In this document: positions 54,550 to 62,104 of the stretch, piece by piece | Layout of the letters: each line of letters begins with the position of its first letter | How positions within the stretch are numbered: the first letter of the stretch is position 1 | DNA from: Marinobacter fuscus | Lineage (GTDB): Bacteria; Pseudomonadota; Gammaproteobacteria; Pseudomonadales; Oleiphilaceae | DNA length: 64,000 bases | Assembly: GCF_003007675.1 (NCBI RefSeq) | Contig: NZ_PXNP01000110.1 | Coordinates: 142,373 to 206,372, forward strand | Direction of reading: 5' to 3' | Notes under the pieces: model-generated | Seen by the model: the letters and a program-made list of their open reading frames with translations, nothing else | What the model was told of the DNA's origin: nothing | Databases searched by the model: none | Program-made: the position numbers and the translations under genes

Positions 54550-56238
54550 ATGAGCACAACGTTACCAAGCTACACCAGCGGTACCGCCGAGGTTCCCCTG
54601 CTGGGCCTGACCATCGGCGAAATGCTTGACCGCACCGCCAGTCAATACCCCGATACCGAAGCCCTGGTGTGCCTGCACCAGAGTATTCGCTGGACCTACC
54701 GGGAGTTCGTCGACAAAGTCGACGAAGCCGCCCGGGCATTCCTGGCCATCGGGGTAAAACGCGGCGACCGGGTGGGCATCTGGGCACCCAACCGTTACGA
54801 ATGGACAGTCACCCAGTTTGCCACCGCCAAAGTCGGTGCCATTCTGGTGAATATCAACCCTTCCTACGGCGTGCACGAACTCCAGTACGCCCTCAATCTG
54901 GCAGGCATCAGCACTCTGGTGACCGCCGACAGCTTCAAAGCCTCCAACTACCGGGAGATGCTTTACGAACTGGCACCGGAGCTCAAACGCAGCGCGCCCG
55001 GCAAATTGAAAGCTGACCACGTGCCGGACCTGCGCACCGTCATCAACCTGGACAACGATCAGCACGAGGGTATGCTCACCTGGGCCGGGTTCCTGGACTT
55101 CGCCAGCAACACAACCGCCGACGACTTGGCCAGGCGCCAGAGCCAGCTGCAGTTCGACGACCCCATCAATATCCAGTTTACCTCCGGCACTACCGGCAAC
55201 CCCAAAGGCGCCACCCTCACCCACCACAACATTCTCAACAACGGCTACTTTGTGGCGGGCAGCCAGCGCCTGACCGCCGAAGACCGACTGGTGATTCCGG
55301 TGCCGCTGTACCATTGCTTCGGCATGGTGATGGGCAATCTGGGCTGTATCACCCACGGCGCCACCATGATCTACCCGGGCGAAGGCTTCGATCCGAAAAC
55401 CGTGCTGCAGGCCGTGCACCAGGAGAAAGCCACCGCCTTGTATGGCGTACCCACCATGTTCATTGCCGAACTGGCCGACCCGGAGTTCGACAGCTACGAT
55501 CTCTCCAGCCTGCGCACCGGCATCATGGCAGGCTCCATTTGCCCGGCAGAAGTGATGAAAAAGGTCAACGGCAAGATGAACATGAAAGAAGTTCAGATTG
55601 CCTACGGCATGACTGAAACCAGCCCGGTGTCTACCCAGACCAGCTCACAGGACCCGTTCGAGAAGCAGGTCACCACCGTTGGCCGTACCCAGCCGCATCT
55701 GGAAACCAAGATTGTCGACCCGGGCACCGGCAATGTGGTGCCCCGTGGCGAGATTGGCGAACTGTGCACCCGGGGCTATAGCGTGATGCTGAAATACTGG
55801 AACAACGAAGAGAAAACCCGCGAGGCCATCGACGAGTCCGGCTGGATACACACCGGCGACCTGGCCACCATGGACGAAGACGGCTACATCCAGATTGTCG
55901 GCCGCATCAAAGACATGGTGATCCGTGGTGGCGAGAACATCTACCCGAAGGAAATCGAGGAATTCCTCTACACCCACCCGGCGATTGAGGAAGTACAGGT
56001 AACCGGCATACCGGATGAAAAATACGGCGAAGAACTGATCGCCTGGGTGAAGCTGCGCCCTGAGGCCGATCCGGTCACCGCCGATGACCTGCAGGCGTTC
56101 TGCAAAGGCAAGATCGCCCACTTCAAAATCCCCCGGAACTACAAGTTCGTGGATGCCTTCCCGATGACCGTGACCGGGAAAATCCAGAAGTTCAAAATGC
56201 GGGAAATTTCGATTGAAGAACTGGGGCTTGAGCCATAG
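54550..56238 (+). CDS. AMP-binding acyl-CoA synthetase
   Basis: The 562-residue adenylate-forming enzyme has FTSGTTGNPKGATLTHHN near residue 213, AYGMTETSPVSTQTS near residue 352, HTGDLATMDEDGYIQIVGR with the catalytic RIKDMVIRGGENIYPKE, and the final Lys in TVTGKIQKF. It probably activates acetoacetate or a branched or fatty acid to its CoA ester. As the last gene of the liu unit (62 bases after the AhpD-like gene), it may salvage free acids of this pathway. It is distinct from the synthetase at 17849. Confidence 0.88.
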   Translation: MSTTLPSYTSGTAEVPLLGLTIGEMLDRTASQYPDTEALVCLHQSIRWTYREFVDKVDEAARAFLAIGVKRGDRVGIWAPNRYEWTVTQFATAKVGAILVNINPSYGVHELQYALNLAGISTLVTADSFKASNYREMLYELAPELKRSAPGKLKADHVPDLRTVINLDNDQHEGMLTWAGFLDFASNTTADDLARRQSQLQFDDPINIQFTSGTTGNPKGATLTHHNILNNGYFVAGSQRLTAEDRLVIPVPLYHCFGMVMGNLGCITHGATMIYPGEGFDPKTVLQAVHQEKATALYGVPTMFIAELADPEFDSYDLSSLRTGIMAGSICPAEVMKKVNGKMNMKEVQIAYGMTETSPVSTQTSSQDPFEKQVTTVGRTQPHLETKIVDPGTGNVVPRGEIGELCTRGYSVMLKYWNNEEKTREAIDESGWIHTGDLATMDEDGYIQIVGRIKDMVIRGGENIYPKEIEEFLYTHPAIEEVQVTGIPDEKYGEELIAWVKLRPEADPVTADDLQAFCKGKIAHFKIPRNYKFVDAFPMTVTGKIQKFKMREISIEELGLEP

Positions 56239-56256
56239 CCTGTAAACCCTGTGACC

Positions 56257-56290
56257 ATGCCCGGTCTCACCCATCGTGAGCCGGGCATTT
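56257..56290. terminator. Terminator between convergent genes
   Basis: ATGCCCGG plus CTCAC pairs with GTGAG plus CCGGGCAT, with one bulged base, followed by TT. The hairpin lies 18 bases after the acyl-CoA synthetase stop and 17 bases before the end of the minus-strand gene at 56307. The T run is short. Confidence 0.7.
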
Positions 56291-56306
56291 CCGGGCGGGC
56301 CATCTG

Positions 56307-57164
56307 TTACTCAATCACTTCAAACGCCTGCGCCGCAAGAACGCTCAACCCTTCTTCTGCACTGATAAGCTCCACCTGATACTCACCCGGCGGCCAGCCG
56401 TCTGTATACCGCAGCCACGCCTGCTGCATTTCAGGCGCGGTCCCTGTGAGGGGCTGCTTATCCAGTATCAACAGGGCATCGTCGCTGGTGCTGGTCCACT
56501 TCAGGTACACAAAAGTCTTGGAGTAGTCGTCGGGAACCTTGTAATGGGCATACAAGCTTTTATTCAGGCTCAGAAACTTCGACTGTACATTCAGCCGGTT
56601 GGTTCCACTGGCCGCCCTGGCACTAAATAACAGCCGTGCACCTTCGCCGCTGAATATCCCGGTATTGTTCAACCAGCGATCCACCAGCGTGCGCACGGCC
56701 TTTGTCGGGTTCTGGTATCCAAAGAGATCGTCGAGCGTGAGGTGGGTATTGTTCAGAACGAACTGCTGCAACTGGGCGTCATCGAAGGATGACAGAATAA
56801 GTTCGAGTTCAGATTTGCTGACTTTGCCCTGGGCAAGAAGAGGGCGATAATCAATATCTTCCAGGTTTTTCTGCACGCTGGCAGTGCCTGATACACTTTT
56901 CCCCGGTTGCGTACTGCCCTTACTGCTAACCGACAGCGATGCTACTTCAACGAGCCTTGAACCGGTCTGCGGGCGCACCTGTGGAGGAGGCCTGGTGTTC
57001 GCCCCAACCACAGAAGGTTGGCCACCGGCAGGCGCTTCTGGCCATAACAGCCAGATTGCGAGAGTGCCGGTGAGCATTCCCCCGAAAAATAACCAACCTT
57101 TAGACGACACTCTATTGAAGAACCTGTTATCGTTTAGTACAAATCTTGGCCACTTAAGATGCAA
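56307..57164 (-). CDS. Unrecognised membrane-anchored protein
   Basis: I do not recognise this 285-residue protein. Residues 22-44 form one membrane helix (GWLFFGGMLTGTLAIWLLW). A Pro/Ser/Gly-rich linker follows, then a domain of about 180 residues that contains QFVLNNTHLTLDDLFGYQNPT and ends in a beta-rich section (YQVELISAEEGLSVLAAQAFEV). It is probably exported with its bulk in the periplasm. The start seems to be a TTG with GGAAA five bases upstream; a GTG at 57110 is an alternative. It overlaps the upstream lipoprotein gene by 31 bases, so the two are likely co-translated partners. Confidence 0.7.
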   Translation of the reverse strand: MHLKWPRFVLNDNRFFNRVSSKGWLFFGGMLTGTLAIWLLWPEAPAGGQPSVVGANTRPPPQVRPQTGSRLVEVASLSVSSKGSTQPGKSVSGTASVQKNLEDIDYRPLLAQGKVSKSELELILSSFDDAQLQQFVLNNTHLTLDDLFGYQNPTKAVRTLVDRWLNNTGIFSGEGARLLFSARAASGTNRLNVQSKFLSLNKSLYAHYKVPDDYSKTFVYLKWTSTSDDALLILDKQPLTGTAPEMQQAWLRYTDGWPPGEYQVELISAEEGLSVLAAQAFEVIE

Positions 57165-57706
57165 GAGCTTTCCGATTTATAGGTACTCAAGTAGTTGAGG
57201 TTTTGAGCCCCACAACTTGTCTCAAACTGTTGAAACGGCCCGATACAATAGAGTTCCCGGCCATTGATCGCTCCCGCAGGTTTTTCACAAAGATTGAAAT
57301 AAACCCTTGAGGATGTATCTTCAAAACCACCGCCTGAACTACCCTCACACAATTCAGACTTCACGCGTCGGCCCAGCGAAACATATTCCTGATGTTGCTG
57401 ATAGTAGCCGCTGGCGCCCGCTGAATCGCCCTGCTGGCAAGACTGAATCGCTGCGCTCAGTGCAGAGTCTGCAGATGCAAAGTACGAACTGACCTGAAAC
57501 CCGCAACTGTTTGCTTCGGCGCGTTCGGAAGCAGACACCAAATCCGTATAGCTGCCACAGGCACCTCCGGAGGAGTTTTGCGGATTGCTTGAGTCACCGT
57601 AGTAGCTGTCGTCGTCATCCGACTCGGTTTCAAGACAGCCGGTCAGAACACTGCTTGCCAAAAGGCCGGCCAAAAGCATGGGGAAACGCTTGTTATAGCG
57701 AAACAT
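57134..57706 (-). CDS. Cysteine-rich lipoprotein of unknown function
   Basis: The 190-residue product has a lipoprotein signal (LLAGLLASSVLTGC, lipidated Cys 24) followed by an acidic stretch (ETESDDDDSYYGD). The mature part has eight more cysteines, enough for four disulfides, with Tyr/Ser-rich spacing. I recognise no family. It precedes and overlaps the membrane-anchored protein gene by 31 bases. A candidate promoter lies at 57840-57866. Confidence 0.75.
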   Translation of the reverse strand: MFRYNKRFPMLLAGLLASSVLTGCLETESDDDDSYYGDSSNPQNSSGGACGSYTDLVSASERAEANSCGFQVSSYFASADSALSAAIQSCQQGDSAGASGYYQQHQEYVSLGRRVKSELCEGSSGGGFEDTSSRVYFNLCEKPAGAINGRELYCIGPFQQFETSCGAQNLNYLSTYKSESSCILSGQDLY

Positions 57707-57839
57707 AGGGCGCTCTCTCGCTGGTCGGTAGATTGGGATTTACCCGGTTTGTGCGGTTCAGAGCGCCACCTTGTTACGCTGCCGAATAACGCTTTCAGAC
57801 ACGTCATTCATTGCGACACTCTTTTGCTTTTGATCGTAA

Positions 57840-57866
57840 ATTATATCGCAATTCACGATTAGGCAA
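57840..57866 (-). promoter_or_regulatory. Candidate promoter for the lipoprotein gene
   Basis: On the minus strand TTGCCT (57866-57861) and TATAAT (57845-57840) are 15 bases apart, a little short of ideal. The region 57707-57915 is AT-rich and otherwise holds no recognisable feature. Confidence 0.45.
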
Positions 57867-57915
57867 GTTTTCTTGATGAATATCAGCATCGGTTCAATTA
57901 AGTCTATGTAGATGG

Positions 57916-58665
57916 CTAAACGCCCTGTTTTCTCAAACGTAATCGAAGCTGCTTCTCCAGCTCAACAATCACAAACAGCAGTACACCACCCCCCACAATG
58001 ACCAATCCATCCCACAACGGTACCGCCACCGTGGAGAAGACCGCCTGCAGCGGCGGCAAATAAGTGATGGCAAATTGCGCCATGGTGACGGCGAGCACCG
58101 TTAACCAGACCACTCCGGTGCCCCGGATAGCCGCCCAGGTGAGTGACGTGCCGTAAATGTTGCGGATAAAAAACAGATGAAAGATTTCCATCACCACCAG
58201 GGTGTTCACCGCCATGGTCCGCGCCAGCTCAATGGAGTACCCCTGATCGACCGCATAGGAATAGATGCCGAACACCCCGGCCAGAAACAGAACCGAAACA
58301 AAGAGAATGTGCCACGCCAATTCGCCAGACAGCAGCGGTTCGTTACGGGCACGGGGCGGCCGGAGCATGGTGCCAGCCTCGGTAGGCTCGAAGGCCAGAG
58401 CGATACCTAGGGTGTCCACCAGATGCCCCAACACCCAGGTAATGGCCGCAGCCCCCAGCAACACGTAAATCAGGATATTGTTGAACTGCAATAGAAAACG
58501 GGTAAGCGCACCACGCCTGGGTGGCTCCGGAAGACTGTTCGGCCCATGGGTTTTCAGTCGTTTTGCCGCTTCTTCGGAGGTCAGCCCGTGCTCATCCGCC
58601 TGCAAGGCATCCAACGCCTGCTCCGGCGCCATCTGGTGCCAAAGCTTGTCGGTTTGTGTTCCCAT
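57916..58665 (-). pseudogene. P-type cation ATPase with catalytic middle deleted in frame
   Basis: Residues 1-85 match the start of cation-transporting P-type ATPases (LTSEEAAKRLKTHGPNSLPEPP, then the first membrane helix to GHLVDT). Residue 86 onward matches the last membrane block (LALAFEPTEAGTMLRPPR, RTMAVNTLVVMEIFHLF). Everything between is gone: the actuator TGES, the phosphorylated DKTGT, the nucleotide domain and GDGxNDA. A normal member is about 900 residues; this has 249. The join, near 58410, keeps the reading frame and no stop is present, so a shortened membrane protein could still be made. It cannot pump. GC and codon use look like the neighbours. Confidence 0.88.
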
Positions 58666-58793
58666 GGTGTTCAGAATGCTCCGCTTGATCCCGTAAAGCG
58701 AACCATAAGCCTACTAAGAAAAAATTGGAATAAGTAAAAGGAATGTCCACCCCACAAAGCAACCAAACGACGCCCGGTTGGGGGCACCATTGC

Positions 58794-59045
58794 TCAGCGG
58801 TGCTTGTACTGCGTGGGGCAATAGCCCCGACTGACCTCCGGGCTACGCAACTTCAGGTGCTTGGTGGCACGACCAGACACCCGGGCCCGCCATAGCCTGA
58901 AGCTGCCGCGCTTCAACCGCCTGCGCATCAAACCAATCACCTGGGACTCATTTAGCCCATACTCACTTTCTATCGCCTCAAACGGGGTTCGATCTTCCCA
59001 CGCCATTTCGATAATTCTCGATTCACTTGCCTCGGCCAATTTCAT
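58794..59045 (-). CDS. DUF2805 (TIGR03643) small protein
   Basis: The 83-residue basic protein matches TIGR03643/DUF2805: ESRIIEMAWEDRTPFEAIE, then VIGLMRRRLKRGSFRLWRARVSGRATKH. The first half reads like a helix-turn-helix (GLNESQVIGLM), suggesting nucleic-acid binding, but no role is known. It lies just past the last attC-like site on the same strand as the cassette genes. The ends do not show cassette complementarity, so I treat it as the first gene outside the array. Confidence 0.8.
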   Translation of the reverse strand: MKLAEASESRIIEMAWEDRTPFEAIESEYGLNESQVIGLMRRRLKRGSFRLWRARVSGRATKHLKLRSPEVSRGYCPTQYKHR

Positions 59046-59161
59046 GATTGCCCCAACTCTTATGGAATTGACCGGATTTACGTGGCTGGCGAGGTGGCAG
59101 TTCAGCGGTCAGCGCCTTATCAGTCGATACGGCTTGCATGCAGGCGATTGATTAGCGGGCC

Positions 59162-59240
59162 GCTGTAACGCTGAGCGCACCGATGACTTTAGCGTAGCGA
59201 AGCTGAGGTAAAGGCATCCGAGTGGCGCGCCTGGTTAGCT
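59162..59240 (-). repeat. attC-like recombination site of the toxin-antitoxin cassette
   Basis: On the minus strand the site opens AGCTAAC (59240-59234), which contains the toxin stop TAA, and closes GTTACAG (59169-59163). Between them is an imperfect palindrome: GCGC, CGGATG and CTTTA in the left arm meet TAAAG, CATCG and GCGC in the right arm, around a loop with GCTTCGCTA. AAC-to-GTT ends, imperfect pairing and a stop codon in the first core are features of integron attC sites. The 3' core is not a perfect GTTRRRY. Confidence 0.6.
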
Positions 59241-59537
59241 GCTCCCAAGCATGTACGCACGGAGTTGTCTTTCTTCTCGCATTACATAAATAACAAAAAC
59301 CCGCTTATCATCCTCACGATAAAAAATGCGACACGGTGGAACAACTACTTCCCTGTATACCGAATTAGGAAGCTCTGGAGGAATCCGTCCGGATTGGGGA
59401 AAATTTTCCAAACGCTCGATCTTATCGAAAACTTCCTGGACCAGATGACTTGCGGCAGCAGGATTATCCAGATCAATGTACTCGGCAATGGCATCCAATT
59501 CTTGAAGGGCGGGCTCTGTCCAAATTACTTCAGCCAT
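59235..59537 (-). CDS. RelE/ParE-superfamily toxin
   Basis: The 100-residue protein has the ParE/RelE fold signature: VIWTEPALQELDAIAEYI at the N-terminus, RLENFPQSGRIPPEL, and the C-terminal CRIFYREDDKRVFVIYVMREERQLR. RelE types cut mRNA on the ribosome, ParE types poison gyrase; the sequence reads more ParE-like, but this is not certain. It overlaps the antitoxin gene by 13 bases. Its stop lies within the attC-like site. Confidence 0.88.
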   Translation of the reverse strand: MAEVIWTEPALQELDAIAEYIDLDNPAAASHLVQEVFDKIERLENFPQSGRIPPELPNSVYREVVVPPCRIFYREDDKRVFVIYVMREERQLRAYMLGSS

Positions 59538-59782
59538 TTACTCATTTTCTCCCTGGCCTCACTTTGGCTGTACGTTCTTCCATCAAGTACAGCACGCTCT
59601 CCCCGTGAGAGCCCCTCAAGCAATTCAAGACGACGCTGCATGAATTCGTAATCCTGCACATCAACAAGGTATGCAGAAGGCTGACCATGCTCCGTGATCA
59701 GTATCGGCTCTTTCGATACGTGCAGATCTGCCAGAATCTTTGTCGCTTGGCGCTTGAGGTTCGTAACCAGCTCAACTTTCAT
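59525..59782 (-). CDS. Phd/YefM-family antitoxin
   Basis: The 85-residue protein has the Phd/YefM start VTNLKRQATKILADLHVSKEP and ITEHGQPSAYLVDVQDYEFM, then a C-terminal helix that would bind the toxin. It represses its own promoter; a near-perfect 26-base palindrome lies 22 bases upstream. The gene comes before the toxin and overlaps it. Confidence 0.9.
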   Translation of the reverse strand: MKVELVTNLKRQATKILADLHVSKEPILITEHGQPSAYLVDVQDYEFMQRRLELLEGLSRGERAVLDGRTYSQSEAREKMSKWLK

Positions 59783-59803
59783 GGGCTCACCCTGAATCAG
59801 ACT

Positions 59804-59829
59804 AATAGTGACACTATAGTATCACTATT
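59804..59829. promoter_or_regulatory. Operator of the Phd/RelE-like module
   Basis: A 26-base palindrome runs from AATAGTGA to TCACTATT with one mismatched pair and includes CTATAG at the centre. It lies immediately upstream of the antitoxin gene, where Phd-type antitoxins bind. It also carries TATA-like promoter elements. Confidence 0.75.
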
Positions 59830-59859
59830 CAGGTGGGACAATCCCAGCTAACGAATAAT

Positions 59860-59995
59860 ATGGACTCCCCCTGCCCCCTCGGCATCGATCTGGCGAAAAC
59901 TGTGTTCGGTATTCATGGCACCAATCAACACTGAGGAGATCCTCGCTTATGATCGCCACATCGAAGCCATGGCACGGGATGAGCGTGGCCTCTAA
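59860..59995 (+). pseudogene. Internally deleted IS110-family transposase remnant
   Basis: ATG at 59860 starts 24 codons that read like an IS110 transposase N-terminus (LGIDLAKTVFGIHGTNQH) and end at TGA. Overlapping it in another frame, 59930-59995 reads EEILAYDRHIEAMARDE, which resembles the middle helix of the same family. Most of the gene is missing. It sits directly beside the cassette boundary at 59852. This remnant is of a different subtype from the transposase at 60101. Confidence 0.65.
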
Positions 59996-60105
59996 CTGGA
60001 TCAAACAGGATGATAACTGAAAGCCGGGTGTCTGCTGACTGGTACCTGATACCGAACCGGCTTTCTATCACCGTCGTTGAAGCCAGTCGCCTTGATTAGC
60101 CGCCC
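59973..60105 (+). repeat. Direct repeat, copy A, upstream of IS110 transposase
   Basis: About 130 bases here match 61004-61137 at roughly three positions in four, judged by eye. Shared blocks include TCTAACTGGATCA, GCTGACTGGTACC and CTTGATTAGCC. It stops exactly where the transposase-coding sequence begins (about 60104) and takes the place of the missing N-terminal codons. In this copy the reading frame open in copy B is broken by a frameshift. Confidence 0.7.
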
Positions 60106-60997
60106 CTTTCGAGACGATCTTGTGGTTGGCGTTGAATGCATGCACTGCTGGTACTGGATCTCGGATCTGTGTGAAGAGCATGGCATCCACTTTATCCTGG
60201 GCCATGCGCTTTACATGAAGGCCATCCACGGCGGCAAATCCAAGAATGACCGCATCGACTCCTTCAAGATTGCGATGCTCATGCGTGGTGGTAATTTCCC
60301 TCTGGCCTAGGTCTATCCCAAGAAGATGCGTGCCACACGCGACTTTTTGCGACGTCGCACCCGCATTGTCCAGCATGGTGCCATGCTCAAAGCCCACGTC
60401 GTCAATACCGTGAGCCAGTACAACCTGCCGCCCAGCAAAGTTAACCTCAATAACCCGGGCGGTCGATCACAACTTGCCTCGGCTTTTAGCGATCCGGACG
60501 TTCAACGCAACGTCGATCTAGATCTCGCCATCGTCGACAGCTATCAGCACGAACTCAAAAAACTCGAATGGCACCTGGAACAGCAAGCCAAACAACACGA
60601 CCCCGCCTCGCTCACTGTGCTGAAAACCATTCCAGGTGTGGGCCGCATTCTCGCGCTGACGATTCTTTACGAAGTTGGCGATATTCAACGCTTCGAATCC
60701 GTTCAGAAATTTGCCTCCTACGCGCGTCTGGTGAAGTGCAAAGCGGAGTCTGCCGGCAAGGTCTATGGCACTCAGGGCAACAAAATTGGCAATGCCCATC
60801 TGAAGTGGGCCTTCTCCGAAGCCGCCGTGCTGTTTATCCGTAACAACGACAAGGCCAAGCGTTATATCGAAAAGCTTCAGAAACGCATGAACAAACCCAA
60901 AGCCCTGTCTGCGCTGGCCCACAAATTGGGACGGGCAGCTTACTTCATGCTCAAAGACAAGAGGGTGTTCGATGAACAGCGATTCCTGAAAGGTTAG
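60101..60997 (+). pseudogene. IS110-family transposase, 5'-truncated with an amber stop
   Basis: From FRDDLVVGVECMHCWYW the frame reads as an IS110-family (RuvC-like DEDD) transposase: GHALYMKAIHGGKSKNDRID, then a TAG at 60308-60310, then MRATRDFLRRRTRIV. The transposase Tnp20 domain follows (TVLKTIPGVGRILALTILYE, FASYARLVKCKAESAGKVYG, HLKWAFSEAAVLF). The stop interrupts FPLA-VYPKK where relatives have a Tyr, so one base change explains it. About 50 N-terminal residues are missing and are replaced by repeat copy A. It is probably inactive unless the amber codon is read through. Confidence 0.85.
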
Positions 60998-61003
60998 TCA
61001 CGC

Positions 61004-61137
61004 CACGGGCTGAGCATGACGTCTAACTGGATCAGAGAGGATGACTGTGAAGACTGCGAGTCCGCTGACTGGTACCCGATACCCAAGCAGTTCTCTGTCA
61101 CCGATGTCGAAGCCAGAGCGACTTGATTAGCCAGCCC
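61004..61137 (+). repeat. Direct repeat, copy B, downstream of IS110 transposase
   Basis: This is the second copy of the repeat at 59973, starting seven bases after the transposase stop. It holds an open 36-codon frame (61016-61126) whose product includes DDCEDCESADWYPIPK. Copy A encodes a similar string with a frameshift. There is no good ribosome site, so it may instead be structured non-coding DNA of the insertion sequence. The following 61138-61307 has no gene I can support. Confidence 0.65.
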
Positions 61138-61307
61138 GTGGGCGTGCTTTAATACCATGAGCCAGTGCGCTTACACCGGTCCTGAGCCTGAAACTAACTG
61201 GAGCCATACAGCCCGACGCTTGAATAGCGCCAGTGACCGGTTAACCGATGAATGTCTGGTGCCCCTGACCCACCGAAGGAACGACCGGTCAGGCTGTGGT
61301 ATAAAGC

Positions 61308-61468
61308 CACGTAAGAGAGCCCCTATATGTGTTTGCTGTAAGTGCCTGACAGCTCGACGAGACTAGCGAAGCAGGCGTTCTCGCTCATGGGGTTAGATTG
61401 GCCGCTGGCGCGGCCAAAAAAATGACTATTGCCTATTGATTCAGAGAAGGCTCATATGTGTTACGTGT
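61308..61468 (-). repeat. Probable attC region of the HicAB cassette
   Basis: On the minus strand ACACGTAAC (61468-61460) follows the hicB stop directly, and TTACGTG lies at 61314-61308; these could be the outer pairing arms of a long attC. Inside, 61335-61396 shares GCTGTAA, TAGCGAAGC and GGTTAG in the same order and similar spacing with the site at 59162-59240. The internal pairing is weak, so exact limits are uncertain. Confidence 0.45.
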
Positions 61469-61795
61469 TTAATGCAAGCGGCTGGCCACCAGCCTATTTA
61501 GGCTAACACCCGCTTCTGCAGCTTCCATCGCCAAGTGGCGATGTGTCTCAGGCGGCACGCGCACCATAAATTTACCGCTGTATTTTTTTGTAGCCATCGG
61601 CTCTGGCGCTAACTCCCCATTCTCTTCCATGTCGCTGAGGCACTCTTTAACCAGAGCTCTAATACCAGATAGCGCTTCTTCCTGAGTTTCAGCAAGCCAG
61701 CTGAGACTCGGAAACTCCGCGCACATTGCGACATACTCCTGGTCTTCTTCCGACCAGGTGACGCGGTATGTGTAACGATCAACAAATTTAGCCAT
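61469..61795 (-). CDS. hicB: HicB antitoxin
   Basis: The 108-residue protein has the HicB partial RNase H fold (YTYRVTWSEEDQEYVAMCAEFPSLSWLAETQEEALSGI). A C-terminal ribbon-helix-helix follows (KFMVRVPPETHRHLAMEAAEAGVSLNRLVASRL). It neutralises HicA and binds the operator. It overlaps hicA by eight bases. Its stop lies next to the cassette-end sequence ACACGTAAC. Confidence 0.92.
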   Translation of the reverse strand: MAKFVDRYTYRVTWSEEDQEYVAMCAEFPSLSWLAETQEEALSGIRALVKECLSDMEENGELAPEPMATKKYSGKFMVRVPPETHRHLAMEAAEAGVSLNRLVASRLH

Positions 61796-62039
61796 TTTTC
61801 ACCTCCAGCCGCTCGATAGCAGCGGGCACTTGCCGCACCTGATAAGGCTTGGCTTTACCTTTAGCATTTTGGATATTGACTCGTGGATCTCCCTGCCACG
61901 GTGTCTTGTAGACACGATGACTGGAGCCCGATTGACGAGCCTCTCCAAAGTAGGTCTCGCAGACCTTGCATAAGTCATTGAACCTTATGCTTTTTGGATT
62001 GGCACGCATTTTAGCGAAGATATCTTCTATATTTGCCAT
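61788..62039 (-). CDS. hicA: HicA toxin
   Basis: The 83-residue protein has the dsRBD-like HicA fold with the active His in SGSSHRVYKTPW and the end KAKPYQVRQVPAAIE. It cleaves mRNA. The ATG at 62039 is chosen over a GTG one codon earlier. The order toxin then antitoxin is usual for hicAB. A small palindrome lies upstream at 62049. Confidence 0.92.
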   Translation of the reverse strand: MANIEDIFAKMRANPKSIRFNDLCKVCETYFGEARQSGSSHRVYKTPWQGDPRVNIQNAKGKAKPYQVRQVPAAIERLEVKNG

Positions 62040-62048
62040 CACAAGATG

Positions 62049-62064
62049 GTATCAACAATGATAC
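62049..62064. promoter_or_regulatory. Probable HicB operator
   Basis: GTATCA, four bases, TGATAC form a perfect palindrome ten bases upstream of hicA. HicB-type antitoxins bind such sites to repress the operon. Confidence 0.6.
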
Positions 62065-62104
62065 TAAATATAAAGAAGATAGTGCTTAGAGGAGGATGGG
62101 ATTG

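Larger units (their letters stand above)
59169..59851 (-). mobile_element. Probable integron gene cassette carrying a toxin-antitoxin module
   Basis: The segment begins on the minus strand with G|TTAGCTG (59852 downward) and its attC-like site opens with CAGCTAAC; the two are exact reverse complements over eight bases. Integron cassettes show this, since the first bases of a cassette derive from its own attC. The cassette is 683 bases long, carries the antitoxin and toxin genes in the expected direction, and ends in the structured site at 59162-59240. Confidence 0.6.

Noticed and set aside
60001..60397. Minus-strand frames across the IS110 region
   Set aside because: They are antisense to the recognisable transposase and to repeat A.
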